NCBI GenBank assembly: GCA_023548195.1
Contig: JAJHZJ010000579.1
Span: forward strand, 2,525,346 to 2,589,345
From: Bettongia penicillata ogilbyi
Taxonomy: Eukaryota; Chordata; Mammalia; Diprotodontia; Potoroidae
Direction of reading: 5' to 3'
Length of the DNA: 64,000 nt
Shown: positions 46,975 to 58,149 of the stretch, piece by piece
Numbering within the stretch: the first letter of the stretch is position 1
Layout of the letters: every line of letters starts with the position of its first letter
Translations under genes and position numbers: made by a program
The notes under the pieces: model-generated
Databases searched by the model: none
The model's input: only the letters and a program-made list of their open reading frames with translations
What the model was told of the DNA's origin: nothing

Positions 46975-47358
46975 TTAGTTATTTTTTTTAAAATTCACCT
47001 TAAGGCAACCCTATTCCCATATCTCTCTTTCTTTCACCTTCAACCCAGCTCCTCTGGCTTATGACCCCTTTACCTGGTTTTGGAGTTTTACTTAACTTCT
47101 TAATCCCTTTTTCTTTCTTCATTTTTTTTTTTGTTATATAACTCTTCCCCCACTTCTCTCTCAGCTAAGTAAAATCTTTCCTCTCCAACTTTTTGATTAT
47201 TAGTTTTTCTTCATTTTCTGTGCCTTTTTTCTGAAAAGAATTTCCTCCCCTAGTTCTCTTCACTAGTTATTTTCTTTTTCTGTTTATCCTAAATTTTTTT
47301 CATTGATTCATTGTCTTTATGCTTATTTATTCTTTTTTTAGTCTCTGTGTTCTTTATA
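46975..47358. other. Pyrimidine-rich stretch
   Basis: T- and C-rich on the + strand, continuing in kind at 48466-48780. The RPLP0 retrocopy therefore sits inside it. It may be old LINE sequence. Confidence 0.4.
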
Positions 47359-47370
47359 GAGTTAAAGGGG

Positions 47371-48456
47371 TTTTTTTTTTTTTTTGAGATAAATGAGCAC
47401 TTTTATTTCTTTGTTTCACAAATAAACTGCTGAAATAGTTGTTTTCTGTGGACTGATCAAATAGACCAAATCTCACATCTTCATCAGATTTCGTCCGATT
47501 CTTCTTTGGCTTCCACCTTGGCCGCAGCAGGACAAGCAGGTACAGCAGCTGCTGGAGCAGCCCCTGCAAATGCTGAAGAGGGTGGGCCAGGAAGGCCTTC
47601 ACCTTTTCAGCAAGTGGGAAGGTGTACTCAGTCTCCACAGCCAAGACCCACTTGTACCCATTGATGATGGAGTGGAGTACTGATGCAACAGTTGGGTAGC
47701 CAATCTGCAGACAGACGCTGTCAACGTTACGGACTCCCTCTAAGAACTGAAGATGCAAAGTCTCCTTCGTGTTGTCCAGCACTTCAGATGCTGCCATAGT
47801 CAAACACCAGCTGAATTATCAACCCAAAGGAGAATGGGGAAACGTTCAGCATGTTCAACAAGGTGGCCTCGCTGGCACCCACTTTGTCTTCAGTCTTAAT
47901 CAGCAGCACATCACTCAAGATTTCAGTGATGCCCCCTGGAAATCTTGGTGGTGATACCCAAAGCCTGGAAGAAGGAAGTCTTCTTGGGACCCAGACCAAT
48001 GTTCTGGGAGGGTAGAGTGACATCACATGGGGCAATGGCACCAGGTCGGGCAGCAGCTGGTACTTTGTTGACCAGAAGCATATCCCTGATCTCAGTTGGC
48101 TCTTCCTTGGTGAACACAAAGCCGACATTCCCCCGAATATGCAGCAGCCGTTTCTCCAGGGCAAGGTTGTTCTCCAGGTGACCACCAATGGCTTTGTGCA
48201 TCACAGAGTTTTTTCCCATCAATACCACTGCCTTAGCACATAGGGACATCTGGATCTGCTGCATCTGCTTGGAGCCCACATTGTCTGCTCCCACAGTGAA
48301 GCATTTTGGATAATCATCCAAAAGTTGGATGATCTTGAGGAAGTAATTGGATTTCCCGGTAGTCCTGTCTTCCCTGAGCATCTCCACCATGCTTCACAGA
48401 TTGCCCGAGGGGTTTAAAGACGATGTATCTTGCATGAGGATGCCTAGGGAGAGAGC
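47371..48456 (-). pseudogene. RPLP0: Processed pseudogene of RPLP0 (ribosomal stalk protein uL10/P0)
   Basis: The parent gene encodes the large-subunit stalk base protein, which binds 28S rRNA and anchors the P1/P2 dimers. Read on the minus strand, the ancestral ATG lies at 48381-48379 and is followed by [18 protein letters not shown]. The conserved stretches [72 protein letters not shown] and [12 protein letters not shown] appear in order, and the tail ends RFGLFD. There are no introns, a T15 (the poly(A) tail) at 47371-47385, and an AATAAA at 47402-47407 (minus strand).

Lesions: one extra base in the C run at 47932-47936; an 8-bp deletion near 47787; a 6-bp in-frame deletion near 47638; a 1-bp deletion near 47583; and a 1-bp insertion near 47490 that restores the frame. 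The stop codon is replaced by CAG at 47453-47455. gagttaaag (47359-47367) and gaattaaag (48457-48465) are a likely imperfect target-site duplication. The 5' leader is largely retained, so the copy is almost full length. It is not expected to make a protein. Confidence 0.97.
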
Positions 48457-48815
48457 GAATTAAAGCTTTTAAAGTACCTATTTTGAGTTCTCTTTTCTAA
48501 GCAATTTCTATGTTATTGCTTTGTAAATCTTCCCCTATTTCTTTCTGTTGTGCTTCACTCTTAGAAGTATCCATTCCTACACGAGATATAGAGGACAGAA
48601 ATTTTTCGTGTGGTAGAAATTATTTTGTCTTTGGTTGTGTGGTCCATTTCTATTCCCTGCCTTCCCCATGATAATTTTCTTTCCTGCTTTCCATGAAATC
48701 TTCTCTCTGGGCCCATATCCTTCTCCTCTTTTTGACATTAGTTGTCTTCAAATATTTTTATTCTTTTTCTGCTAAGGCAGGATGTTGTCCAAGGAGCATA
48801 TTCTGAACACCAAAT

Positions 48816-48911
48816 ACCTGTAGATTATACCCATTGTAAGGTCTCCCATCCTAATCTGGGAGCACTTTAGAGAACTTAGCAGAGCTAAACGAGTTCTTGA
48901 TTGGTAATACC
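48816..48911 (-). pseudogene. Degenerate 5S rRNA-like sequence
   Basis: Read on the minus strand, ggatgggagacc (complement of 48840-48851) is an exact match to the 5S internal promoter C-box region. Upstream in the expected order are ctcgtttagctctgctaag, like the 5S ctcgtctgatc...gctaagc stretch, and ggtattacc, like ggccatacc. It covers about 96 of some 121 bases with small gaps. It could be a dead 5S copy or the 5S-derived head of an old SINE. Confidence 0.5.
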
Positions 48912-49344
48912 TTCTTGGATTGTGAGCTCTTGTTGCCAGGTAAACAACCTGGTCATGAACAATTTTTTGGCCAACTGTGGCACATTTATTTCTAAAGTTA
49001 TTTTATGTATGTGTTTATTTTTTATTTTCTGAGCTCGGAAATGTGAGCTAATCTTGTCTCCGTTTTGTAGATAGAGAATATGACCAAATATGTGAAATGA
49101 GTGGCAGAGTTAGGATTTCTCACCCACTGGCCTTCCTTCCCTTTGAAATCACATCTTTTCTAATTCACATTTTTAAGATCGGTAGAATATTTCTTTGGAA
49201 AGTCAGATTACTTCTGCTCAGAAGATTAGCATGTCTTTTGCCAGAGCATCTAAAAGTAGGTTTTATGAACATTGATAATGTTTCACTAAGAGATGGGTTA
49301 AGAACTTGACAGAGGGGAAGAGCCACAAATGACCACTTTTATAA

Positions 49345-49510
49345 AACACAGCTTGCTTTGGTGGAAAGAGTGCTGAATTTGAAGCTAGAAGATCTGGGTT
49401 TGAATTTCAGCTCTGCTATTTATTTTCTGCATGACCTTGGCCAAATAATTTTGCTTCCTGGGGCTGCAGTTTCCTCATATGTAGCAATTTTGAGGCATGG
49501 GTAGAAAATA
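49345..49510 (+). mobile_element. MIR-like SINE
   Basis: It shows agagtgctgaatttgaagct, gatctgggtttgaatttcag and ctgcagtttcctcatatg. Confidence 0.75.
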
Positions 49511-49514
49511 CAGT

Positions 49515-50400
49515 TGTACTTGAAACAGCCATATCAACTCCCCACTTAGGTGTTACTGTCCTGTTTCCTTATTTTTTCTTGCTGTGGGTTCAGAGTCTGT
49601 CTAATGGGTATGCTTTAAAATACTCTCAACAATTTACCACAGTTGCAGATACTCTCTAACTGACTTGGTCCCTACCTTGGAGTGAATGAGGGAAATTTCT
49701 TTTCCCATCAGCTAGCTTCCTGTCTCTTAGTGGCAAGCCATAAATTTATGATTTAGACAAAAATCACTGTTGACTATGTAATTTATTAGCACTATAAGGT
49801 AACACAAAATGTCCAAAACATTCAAAGTATAAGAAGCTTGTGGCCAGGGCCATTTGCTGTCTCATCCTATAAAGCATTTTCCTTTCTAGTCTGAGCAGGA
49901 GATGTTGAAGAAAGAAATTGAGATTTAAGGTATGTGAAATTGAGATTTAAGGTATGTGAGATTTAAGGTATGAGAGATAGAAAGAACTGGTTGACTGTAC
50001 TTCACTTTCACCAACTGCCACAGCTATTAAACTGGTCTAATCTTAGTTCTATTTTATAATTGACATAATTTCTCTCCTGTCAATTCTCTAGACTGTGCAG
50101 TCGTCCACTTGTATCTTGCTCACTTCTCTGTCTATCTTATCTGGTACTTCCAGATTTTATTAGAAGTTTCTTTTTCAAGACCACTAGAATCTTCAAACTG
50201 ATCTCTCCTGAATTCTTGTAAATAGCCTAGCCCTCTATCACCCCAGGAAAGTCTTCCAAAGTCTTTATAATTCTGAGATTATCTTCCAAAGTCTCTCTAT
50301 GATCCCAAAGATTTGGCAATCTAGAACTACATTTGCAAAAAATGCAATTTATATTGCTACATAATGAGAGAGTTTCTTTCCAGCCCTAAAGCTATGATCC
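49515..50400. other. Stretch without assigned elements
   Basis: A short tandem duplication of 'ttgagatttaaggtatgtga' (about 49918-49965) is the only local structure seen. Confidence 0.45.
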
Positions 50401-50407
50401 CATGAAT

Positions 50408-50590
50408 CTTGATGTGATAGAAAGAATATTGGACTTGGTATCAGGAGAAATGAGTTCCAGTTCTAGTTCTGATGCTGCTAACTAGATGCATGACTGAAGG
50501 CAAGTTAATTAATATCTTTGAGCCTTGATTTCCTCAACTAGAAATGGGGATAACAGGACTTGTGCAGTAGACATTTGTGTAATTTCAACT
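50408..50590 (+). mobile_element. MIR-like SINE
   Basis: It shows gaaagaatattggacttggt, gatgcatgactgaaggcaag and gagccttgatttcctcaact. Confidence 0.7.
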
Positions 50591-50749
50591 TACTCCTTCT
50601 TGAGGGTCTAGAGAGAATAAAGAATAATTTTTGGAAGGAATATAGGTTCTCAATTGAGGCTGGTAGTTGGTAGAGCTGGGAGAAGAAAAAGAAAAGGAGA
50701 GTTGGAGAGAGAAGAGTCAACTGACTTCTCCACCATGCTCCTGTTTGGG

Positions 50750-50925
50750 CTACCTTCTTTCCCTTACCAGAATTTACAATTTCCCTTTGCGTGTTGTCTT
50801 CCCTTATAAGAATGTAAGCTCCTGGAAAGCAGGGATATCTTTCTTTTTTCATATTTGTATTCCTGTTGCTTAGCAGAATACCTGGCACATGGGAGGGACT
50901 TAGTAAATGTCTGTTGACTGGCTGA
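50750..50925 (+). mobile_element. L2 LINE 3' end
   Basis: ttataagaatgtaagctcct, ggaaagcagggatatc, ttgcttagcagaatacctgg and gggacttagtaaatgtctgt form a good terminus. Confidence 0.8.
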
Positions 50926-51179
50926 CTCATTTTGCCTTCATTTTAAACTAGGGAAAATGACAAAGGAAGACTGGGGAACACATACTTGCTTTGTCTGAGA
51001 ATTTGGTGCACTAAGTGGCCATACTCTGAAGAGGGAGTGGTTGTGTCTACTGCCAGAAGTTGGAAAGAGAGGAGAGCCATTCCTCCTTTTGATGGACAGA
51101 GAACAATGAACTAGGTTAGGTCTAGTGGATAGGGAACTCTGCCAGATGAGTCCTCATATTGGGACTGCAATTGACTCTG

Positions 51180-51290
51180 GGAATTTGTATGAATAAATGA
51201 AAAACATTAATTAAACACTTAGCACTTGCCAAGGCACTGTGGTAATCACTGGGAATAAGGAAGCATACCTTGTTTGGTTTAATGATCTCT
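51180..51290 (-). mobile_element. L2 LINE 3' end
   Basis: The + strand shows aattaaacacttagcacttg and aaggcactgtggtaatcact. Confidence 0.6.
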
Positions 51291-51399
51291 TTCTCATTCA
51301 AAGGTAATTGTCTCATTTTTCATCTTTTTGCAACATTTATTCTGTCCTACTGTGACCTAAGTGCTTGTAAGTGGGGAGTCAGTCTTAGTGTACTGGAAG

Positions 51400-52135
51400 G
51401 TGCCATGCATATGTAGTAACCCCTTGGTCTTCCCTTCCCCTTTTATGGCATGGCATTCTAAGAAAATATGTGGATGTTTGGGGTGGCCTTGCTTCTTGGT
51501 AGTCTTAATGGAAGGGCCCTTCTCCCAACTCTAAAACATGCAATATTCTATGCTTGCTTTCAGTACCAAATATTTGAAGCCTTTCTAGTTCTCACGTGAC
51601 ATATTTAATTATAGGTTGCTTTGGTGACAGACTCTCAGAATTGGGAGCCACCTCAGCAGATGATTAGTGTGACATATACCCCTCTTCAATGGCGATATCA
51701 AATTCAAGAAGAAATGGGGGCTGCTAAACCATACATGAGGATCCCTACGGACCATGCATTTACTTAGTTTTAAACTGTAACATTATCTATGTTTCATTGT
51801 ATTTTATTAAGTATATCCCAGCTACAATTTAATTTGGTTCTGGCTACACTGAGTATTGTGGGCTGCTCGGGGCCCACAGTCCTTGTGTTTGGCACCTTTG
51901 CAATACAACATACCCATAAAATTGTCCTGACAATCTTCTAGAGTCAAGAAGAGCCACCTCTCCTGCCTGGGCATAGCTCAAATTGTGAGGAAGTTTTCCT
52001 CCAGAACCTTAAAGTGCTTCTTTGTCATTACCCTACATTGTTTCTAATTTTTCCCTCAGGGGTCAAGCAGAGCAAATTTAATCCCTCATCCACACAGAAT
52101 GCTCCTTCCAATACTTGAGATCAGCTATCTTTCAG
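51400..52135. other. Stretch without assigned elements
   Basis: Nothing recognised. The segment near 51950-52110 has a CR1-like flavour that I could not confirm. Confidence 0.35.
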
Positions 52136-52139
52136 TTCA

Positions 52140-52445
52140 ATTAAACAAGCATTTATTATATGCTGACTGTATGCCAAGAAACTATGTTCAGTGCTGGAGA
52201 TAAAAAGACCAAAATGAAACAATCTTGTCCTCAAAGAGCGTATATTCTACTGGAAATGAACAACATGAATACATATTAGCAAATTCAAAACAAACACAAA
52301 ATAATTTTGAAAGGGAGAATACTAACAAATGATGGGAATCAGGGAGGGCTTCTGTCAGGGGGGAGCATGAGCCAAGCCTTGGAGGGAGTTTGGGGTTTAC
52401 TATGGAGAAGAGGAGCTTTTGGATGGAAGTGATCGCTCTTGGGCC
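52140..52445 (-). mobile_element. L2 LINE 3' region
   Basis: The + strand shows aacaagcatttattatatgc, tcagtgctggagataaaaag, ctcaaagagcgtatattcta and atcagggagggcttctgtca. Confidence 0.8.
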
Positions 52446-52447
52446 TG

Positions 52448-52490
52448 TTTATAATTAGTCACCTACTAGCAGGTGGTGATTAATTATAAA
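52448..52490. repeat. Short stem-loop palindrome
   Basis: Arms of 16 bp (52448-52463 and 52475-52490) match at 15 positions around an 11-nt loop. Confidence 0.75.
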
Positions 52491-52867
52491 GACATATATA
52501 ACATACTGGAGCACTTCTGTGGTCCTTGGTAAAGAATTCCAACAGTCCAACCTACTCATTTTACAGATGAATAATCTGAAACTCACAGAAGGTAAAATGA
52601 CTTTTAGAATCATGGAATGTGACTTTACTCATTAAAAAATGATTGTTCGTAACCTTACCTGACCCTTTATTGCTGCTCAGAAATCCTAATCAACTCATTC
52701 TGACAACCTGTCTCACTATATGGCCAACTGTTGAAAAACTGTTCTTATCTATTCTTTTCTTCTAGCTTCAAATACAAATCCTGGTGCACTATCCTTAACC
52801 AGCCCCCTCCCTACCTTAGGCCACTGATAAGATTTAAGACTTTAAGTGGGTGCTCTCTCCAGTTTGC

Positions 52868-53112
52868 CTTGTTCAGTCATTCCAGTTGTATCTGACTCTT
52901 CATGGCCCCATTTGGGTTTTCATGGCAAAGGTACTGGAGTGGTTTGCCATTTCCTTCTCTAGCTCATTTTACAGATAAGGAAACTGAGACAAACAGGATT
53001 AAGTGGCTTGCCCAGAGTCAGTTAGTAAAAGTTTGGGGCCAGATTTGAACTCAGGAAGATGGGCCTTCCTAATTTTAAGCTGGCATTCTATACATTATGC
53101 CACCTAGCTTGC
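52868..53112 (-). mobile_element. Marsupial tRNA-derived SINE
   Basis: The + strand shows tctgactcttcatggcccca, ggagtggtttgccatttcct, ttaagtggcttgcccagagt and tatacattatgccacctagc. It is a full-length reverse copy. Confidence 0.9.
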
Positions 53113-53299
53113 TTCTCCTCTCCCCTGCAATTCCCCTCAAAACTTTTTAGCATTATCCGCCATGCTTCTTCTTCTATTATCTTATCTTATTGGGTTATCC
53201 TTTTTAATATTTATTCAATAATCACTTATTAATTCCTCCAGTTTCTTCCTTATCATCCTCTATTCCATCACCTCCTTCCCCTTCACCCAATCTTGCTTT

Positions 53300-53475
53300 A
53301 GTCAAAATCAATCAGCCAATCAACACTCATTAAAAAAATACATCTACTATGAGCCAGGTTAAGTATTGGGGTGGGGAGAAATAAAGAAAAGGCACACACC
53401 CTTGTAGCCTCTTCCCACAAGGAGCTTTTATTCTATGGGAGAGATAAACATAAATTGGTACATACAAAATTAATG
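53300..53475 (-). mobile_element. L2 LINE 3' end
   Basis: The + strand shows ctactatgagccaggttaag, aaggagcttttattctatgg and gagagataaacataaatt. Confidence 0.65.
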
Positions 53476-53689
53476 TTTTTTTTAAATTAATTCATTTCTA
53501 CCTCATTAAATGACAAATTTATTTAATATTCAATGCCTTATTTTTATTTTTGCATGATTTATTTTGTTGACAGACTATTCAGTTTATAATGAAAAATTTT
53601 AATCTGTCCTAATTGAAGGTCTTTTAAGTATTATGCACTAAGTAACACAAGTCTGTCACAAGTCTGTGTAGATGAAATAGTTGTTCAGA

Positions 53690-53900
53690 GTTTAGTAAAT
53701 TGATGTCCAGGGTAATTGCCAAAGTTATGTCTGGCTTTGCAATTTATAATCATTATAGCTTGAGCAAATCACTTCATATTTATCTCCAGGTAGGCTGGAG
53801 GCAGGGCAGGGAATAGGCTGTTTGGTTTTCTCATCTGTAAAGTGACAAGGTACCAGATGATTTTGAAGGGTCTCTCCAGTTCTAGATTCCTACTATCTTA
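53690..53900 (+). mobile_element. Degraded MIR-like SINE
   Basis: The tail gttttctcatctgtaaagtg and agggtctctccagttctag is clear, while the head is poor. Confidence 0.6.
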
Positions 53901-53904
53901 TAAA

Positions 53905-54885
53905 TGGGTATAAAATGGGCTGTTTTCTGGCAGTGCAATGAAAAACAGAGGGAATCCAACCAGAAGGCAGTGAGCATTTCAAGTTTTCAGGCTTAGTCAT
54001 CAGTCCTGAGTCCAAACAAGCATGAATCTCAGGGTAGTTCCCTGGGGGCCAGATAGAAAATGTCTGTGGATGTATGTTGGTACCACTCCCCCTCACCACC
54101 CCACCCCCCGCCGCCACACTCCAACCAGAAGAACAAATAGTTCTATTCCTGCTATTCTCAAATGAGCTGCCATTGAGATGAATCAAATGAAAGGTACCCC
54201 TAGAACATACCCATCTGAGAGATGCCTAAAGTCAGATTATCCAACCTATGGCATTGGACAAGCTGCATGGAGATGATCCAACAGGACGCTAGACTCACCG
54301 CTCGCAGAAGGGAGCGCTACAAAAGCACCAGTTGGAGGATCTAGGAAAGAAAAAAAATTAAGCACTAGTCATCAGCTGGGAATTACATCTTCTTCCTTCC
54401 GGATAAATGACTCCAAAGGAGCTATCCCAGATTACTGAACCAGGAAGGTAGTGAAGTAGGGCACATAATTCATGTTGCAGGCCATTAGGATGAATCAAGT
54501 CTCCCTAGCTTTATGGAAACTTCATCTCCTGAGCACCATTTAAATAGTATGTGGAGCCCTAGTGCATGCAAACAATAATATCCCAAGCCACAGCCAGCAA
54601 ATAACCTTTTTTTTTTTCCCAGCAATAAACTCCAAAGGTTCCAGAAATTAACATGGAGTTAATTTTAGCAGAGACATAATAAATGAGGCTGCCTTGGTTG
54701 AAGGGAGAAGGGGACTATAAATGTTGCTACAGAAGTAGGACAGTAGCAAGAATTAAGGATGGCAGGGGAATTGGCAAGCTTAGGATAGTCTGCCGTAGTT
54801 CATTTTAAGGATATGTGTATTTATGCATGCACTCCATGCTTAATACAGAGATATATCTGTGTCCCCTTCCTCTACATTTGTGGGT
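53905..54885. other. Mostly single-copy stretch
   Basis: There is no recognisable repeat. 54250-54760 resembles ordinary unique sequence with TAAT-type motifs and may hold conserved non-coding DNA. No exon can be supported. Confidence 0.35.
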
Positions 54886-54889
54886 GTTC

Positions 54890-54970
54890 TGCTAGTAGAA
54901 TGTGAACTCCTTGAGAGCAGGTTTGGTTTTGCTTTTTTATTGATATCCATAGTGCTTAATATATAGTAAG
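54890..54970 (+). mobile_element. L2 LINE 3' end
   Basis: gtagaatgtgaactccttga, gagcaggtttggttttgc and tagtgcttaatatatagtaa. Confidence 0.7.
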
Positions 54971-54979
54971 TCTTTTTCT

Positions 54980-55190
54980 CCCTCCCTCATTCCCTTCCTT
55001 CCTTCCTTCCTTCCTTCCTTCCTTCCTTCCTTCCTTCCTTCCTTCCTTCCTTCCTTCCTTCCTTCCTTCCTTCCTTCCTTCTTTCCTTCCTTCCTTCGTT
55101 CCTTCCTTCCTTCCTTCCTTCCTTCCTTCCTTCCTTCCTTCCTTCCTTCCTTCCTTTTTTTCTTTCTCCTTCTCCCTTCCTTCCTTCTTA
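54980..55190. repeat. (CCTT)n microsatellite
   Basis: About 165 bp of nearly pure tetranucleotide (54991-55155) with two interruptions near 55081 and 55098, then imperfect TC-rich sequence. It starts directly after an L2 end. Confidence 0.95.
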
Positions 55191-55239
55191 AATATATATG
55201 TATGTATGCATTTATCTCCTTTTACTGGATTCTAAACCA

Positions 55240-55480
55240 GGGGTATAGCTAATAATAACCGACATCTATTATAGTATTTTCAAGTTTGCAAAATACTCTT
55301 CACATATTATTTTTTCAATCTTATGATAACTCGTTGAGATAATTATACCCATTTTAAAGATGAATCTAAAGCACTAAAAGGTGAATGCCTTACCCTTGGT
55401 CATCCAGTCCATGAGCATCAGAGATGGGATATGAAACCAGGTATTCTTAACTGTAAGGCCAACACTGTGATAAATATGAT
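55240..55480 (-). mobile_element. CORE/MIR-like SINE
   Basis: The + strand shows caagtttgcaaaatactctt, tatgataactcgttgagata and ccttacccttggtcatccag. Confidence 0.75.
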
Positions 55481-55502
55481 ACACGTCTTTAAGTAGGGGA
55501 GA

Positions 55503-55545
55503 GAGTGTGAGTGTGTGTGTGTGTGTATGTGTGTGTTTGTGTGTA
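55503..55545. repeat. (TG)n microsatellite, interrupted
   Basis: A TG dinucleotide run with a few interruptions. Confidence 0.85.
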
Positions 55546-55734
55546 GAAAGAATCACATTTAAGAAGAGATGAAGTCTCATGTTTGGGGTGGAGACCCCCT
55601 AGTCTGCCCTTGGCCCAGGCAAAGAAAACTCATACTCCTATATTATTATTTTTTCATTCAAAATACTTTTGTCCTTTTATTTGGACATTCTTCTAAGTGC
55701 AGGGTTGTTATAACATTGGGAACTTATTATTATC

Positions 55735-56020
55735 AATGTTAATAATAATAATAATAGCTAGCATTCCTATAGTGCTAACTATATGCCAGGAGCTATGCTA
55801 AGAGCTTTCTAATTATTATTTCATTTAATCCTTACAATAACCCTGGGAGATAGATACCATTTTATTCCGTATTTATTTATATGAGGTAACTGAGCAAATG
55901 GAGATTGAATGACTTGTCCAGGGTCACACAGCTAGTAAGTATCTGAGGCTGGATTTGAACTTAGGTCCTCCTGACTTCAGGCCTGATATGCTATCCAATG
56001 TGTCACCTAGCTGTCCCTAA
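55735..56020 (-). mobile_element. CORE/MIR-like SINE
   Basis: The + strand shows agctagcattcctatagtgc, ttaatccttacaataaccct, gggtcacacagctagtaagt and gtgtcacctagctgtcccta. It is full length, preceded by an (aat)n tract. Confidence 0.9.
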
Positions 56021-56449
56021 AATTTAAAAGTCCCTAAAATATTGATATTTTAATAACTATATTTCAGCATAATTGGTTTTCTTTTAAATCTTACATATTT
56101 TACTTTAAATATTTAAAAACATTATTCTGAGAAGGAGTTCATAAGTTTCACCAGACTGCCAAAGGGATCTATGACAAAAATAGGTAAGGACCCTGGCTTT
56201 ACGTAGTCTTTGCTTGAGGATGAAAATCATTATTTGAAAAAAAAATTGTTATCCTAACAACATTTAGTGTTTGTCTTACATGAATAAATCCTTAAAATGT
56301 ATTCCTTTTTCTAACCCTTGCACAATTAGCTTTCAGTGAACCCAAATCTCTTACCTCTAAGGCCACTGGCCCGAACAAAAACAGTTGCATTATAAAGCAA
56401 TAAACAACCTTCTTTATTTACTTTAGCTTGGATTTGACCACCCTGAAGA

Positions 56450-57270
56450 GGCAGGGGTAATGCTCACAGCTGAGTATCTTAGTGCTAACATGTACAACCA
56501 CACAGGAGAAAAACATCACTGCCTTAACCACAAATTGTGACTTTGGATTAAAGGGTAAGATGGAGTCATTTGCTTTTACAACTTATTTTGAAAATTTTTT
56601 AAGGCCAAAACGTTTATTAGGGTAAGTGCAATCCAGGGCTGATAAATGGAAACACATCTGGTCAGTATCCCTGACACAAACCTCACAGTATTAATTATCC
56701 TGATGGTTAAAGCCGAGAAGTGAGGAGAACATTATTTATAGTGATCTTTCCTAAGTAAATCATTTAAAAAATGGCTTTCTAAATGTAACATTTCCCTTTT
56801 AAGAAGCCCTCTAGAATTAAAGGGGCTTTACAATGGAACATGAAACATATTGCACGAGGAAAGACAGAAGCTGCCTTGATTAATGCACATGATTATCAGT
56901 GATGCAAATCACTTTCACTTATTAAGTCTTGTTTAATATCCTAATGAAGGCTTCCTGAGCAGATTTGGTAATTCCAGAGAAAGTGACTGTGAACTAATGC
57001 CCTTTCAACATGTTGAGAATGAGCAGCACTATAAAGAAAACCTCATTTACTCTAATTCCTCCCCAACACTAGATCCTTCTCTCAGCTTCTACTGCACAAC
57101 AGGAGATAATTAACCTTTTCAGTACCAGAAGTGATTCCCAGCACATTCCAGCTGTGAGCTGTGATTGCACATCAGGTCATGATGGATGGAGTTTGTCTTC
57201 AAGTTGTATTCCCACGAGAGAGTTTTAGGGAAAGAAGTTTGCATTGACCAGACATGTTGGGACTGGAAAA
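56450..57270. promoter_or_regulatory. Candidate conserved non-coding block / enhancer
   Basis: About 0.8 kb with no recognisable repeat, the cleanest such block in the window. It contains an exact octamer atgcaaat at 56902-56909 beside gattaatgcacatgattatc, and several TAAT/ATTA cores. The composition is even, with no long open frame. Regulatory function is my inference from repeat exclusion and motif content. It could equally be ordinary unique DNA. Confidence 0.4.
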
Positions 57271-57284
57271 AAAAATAGGGAGTT

Positions 57285-57480
57285 TGTCCTGATAATAATA
57301 ATGGAAATTATATGGTATTTTATATATATTATCTCATGTCATCCTCACAACAACTTAAGGTGGCACAGTAGGAAAAAAAGTATTGAATTTAGAATTTTAT
57401 AACCTGACTTTTAATCCCAGCTTTACCATTGGCTACCTGTGTTACCTGTCTGAACCTCAGTTTCCTCATCTGTCCCTGCT
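57285..57480. mobile_element. Two SINE fragments, inverted relative to each other
   Basis: 57285-57355 is a reverse CORE-type tail (tctcatgtcatcctcacaac). 57356-57478 is a forward head and core (aaggtggcacagtagg, cctcagtttcctcatctgt). Confidence 0.7.
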
Positions 57481-57529
57481 GCTTACAAATTTGCCCATAT
57501 CTTCCCCATCCTTAAAACAACCTCATTTC

Positions 57530-58075
57530 ATCTGACCATCCCTGCTAGGTGTCATCCTGTATCTCTCATCTCCTTCTTGCTTAAACTCCTTGAGAGAGCT
57601 GCCTATAATTAGTACTGCCATTTCCTCTCTTCTCAGATAGTCCATATGAATATTTGGGGTGGATATCTCAAATTTGCGCATCCTGCGTTTACTTTGTGTT
57701 GTCCCAATTCTGCTTTGGTCAAAGAGCATAGCACCTTTTCTTATGTGGGCATGCCATGCTGAGCGGTCCTGTGCCAGTGTCTCTCATGTTGCATAGTCAA
57801 ATCCAAAGTTCTTGAGACCTTGAGAGTGTCCTTGTATCATTTTACCTGGCCACCATGTGATCGCCTTCCCCATGCAAGTTCTCCATAAAATAGTCTTTTT
57901 GGCAAGCATACATTTTGCATTCGAACAACGTGGCCAGTCCATCAGAGTTGCAATCTCTGAAGTATAGTCTGAATGACTAACTCGAACTCGAGCAAGGACT
58001 TCAGTGCCTGGTACCTTGTCATGCCAGGTGATCTTCAGAATCTTCCTAAGACAGACAACATAATTGTGTTATTAT
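57530..58075 (-). pseudogene. Fossil non-LTR reverse transcriptase C-terminus
   Basis: Minus-strand translation gives LRKILKITWHDKVPGTEVLA (58055-57995). After a frame change it gives LQRLQL, a stop, then WTGHVVRM and LPKRLFYGELAWGRRSHGG (57955-57855) and YKDTLKVS. It closes with GAMLFDQSRI and KRRMRKFEIS. This is the conserved C-terminal region of a vertebrate non-LTR retrotransposon, usually seen as 'LRW.GHV.RM.d.rLPK.llYGEL..GkRs.Gg..kRYKDtLK'. At least two stops and one frameshift disrupt it. I do not assign the clade. It differs from the RTE-like fossil at 32665-34260. Confidence 0.8.
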
Positions 58076-58149
58076 TTACTACTTAAGTTTCCATTAAAGA
58101 ATTTTTAGCTCAAGCCCCTTAGGCCATTGTCTTGAATTCCAAGGAGGTT

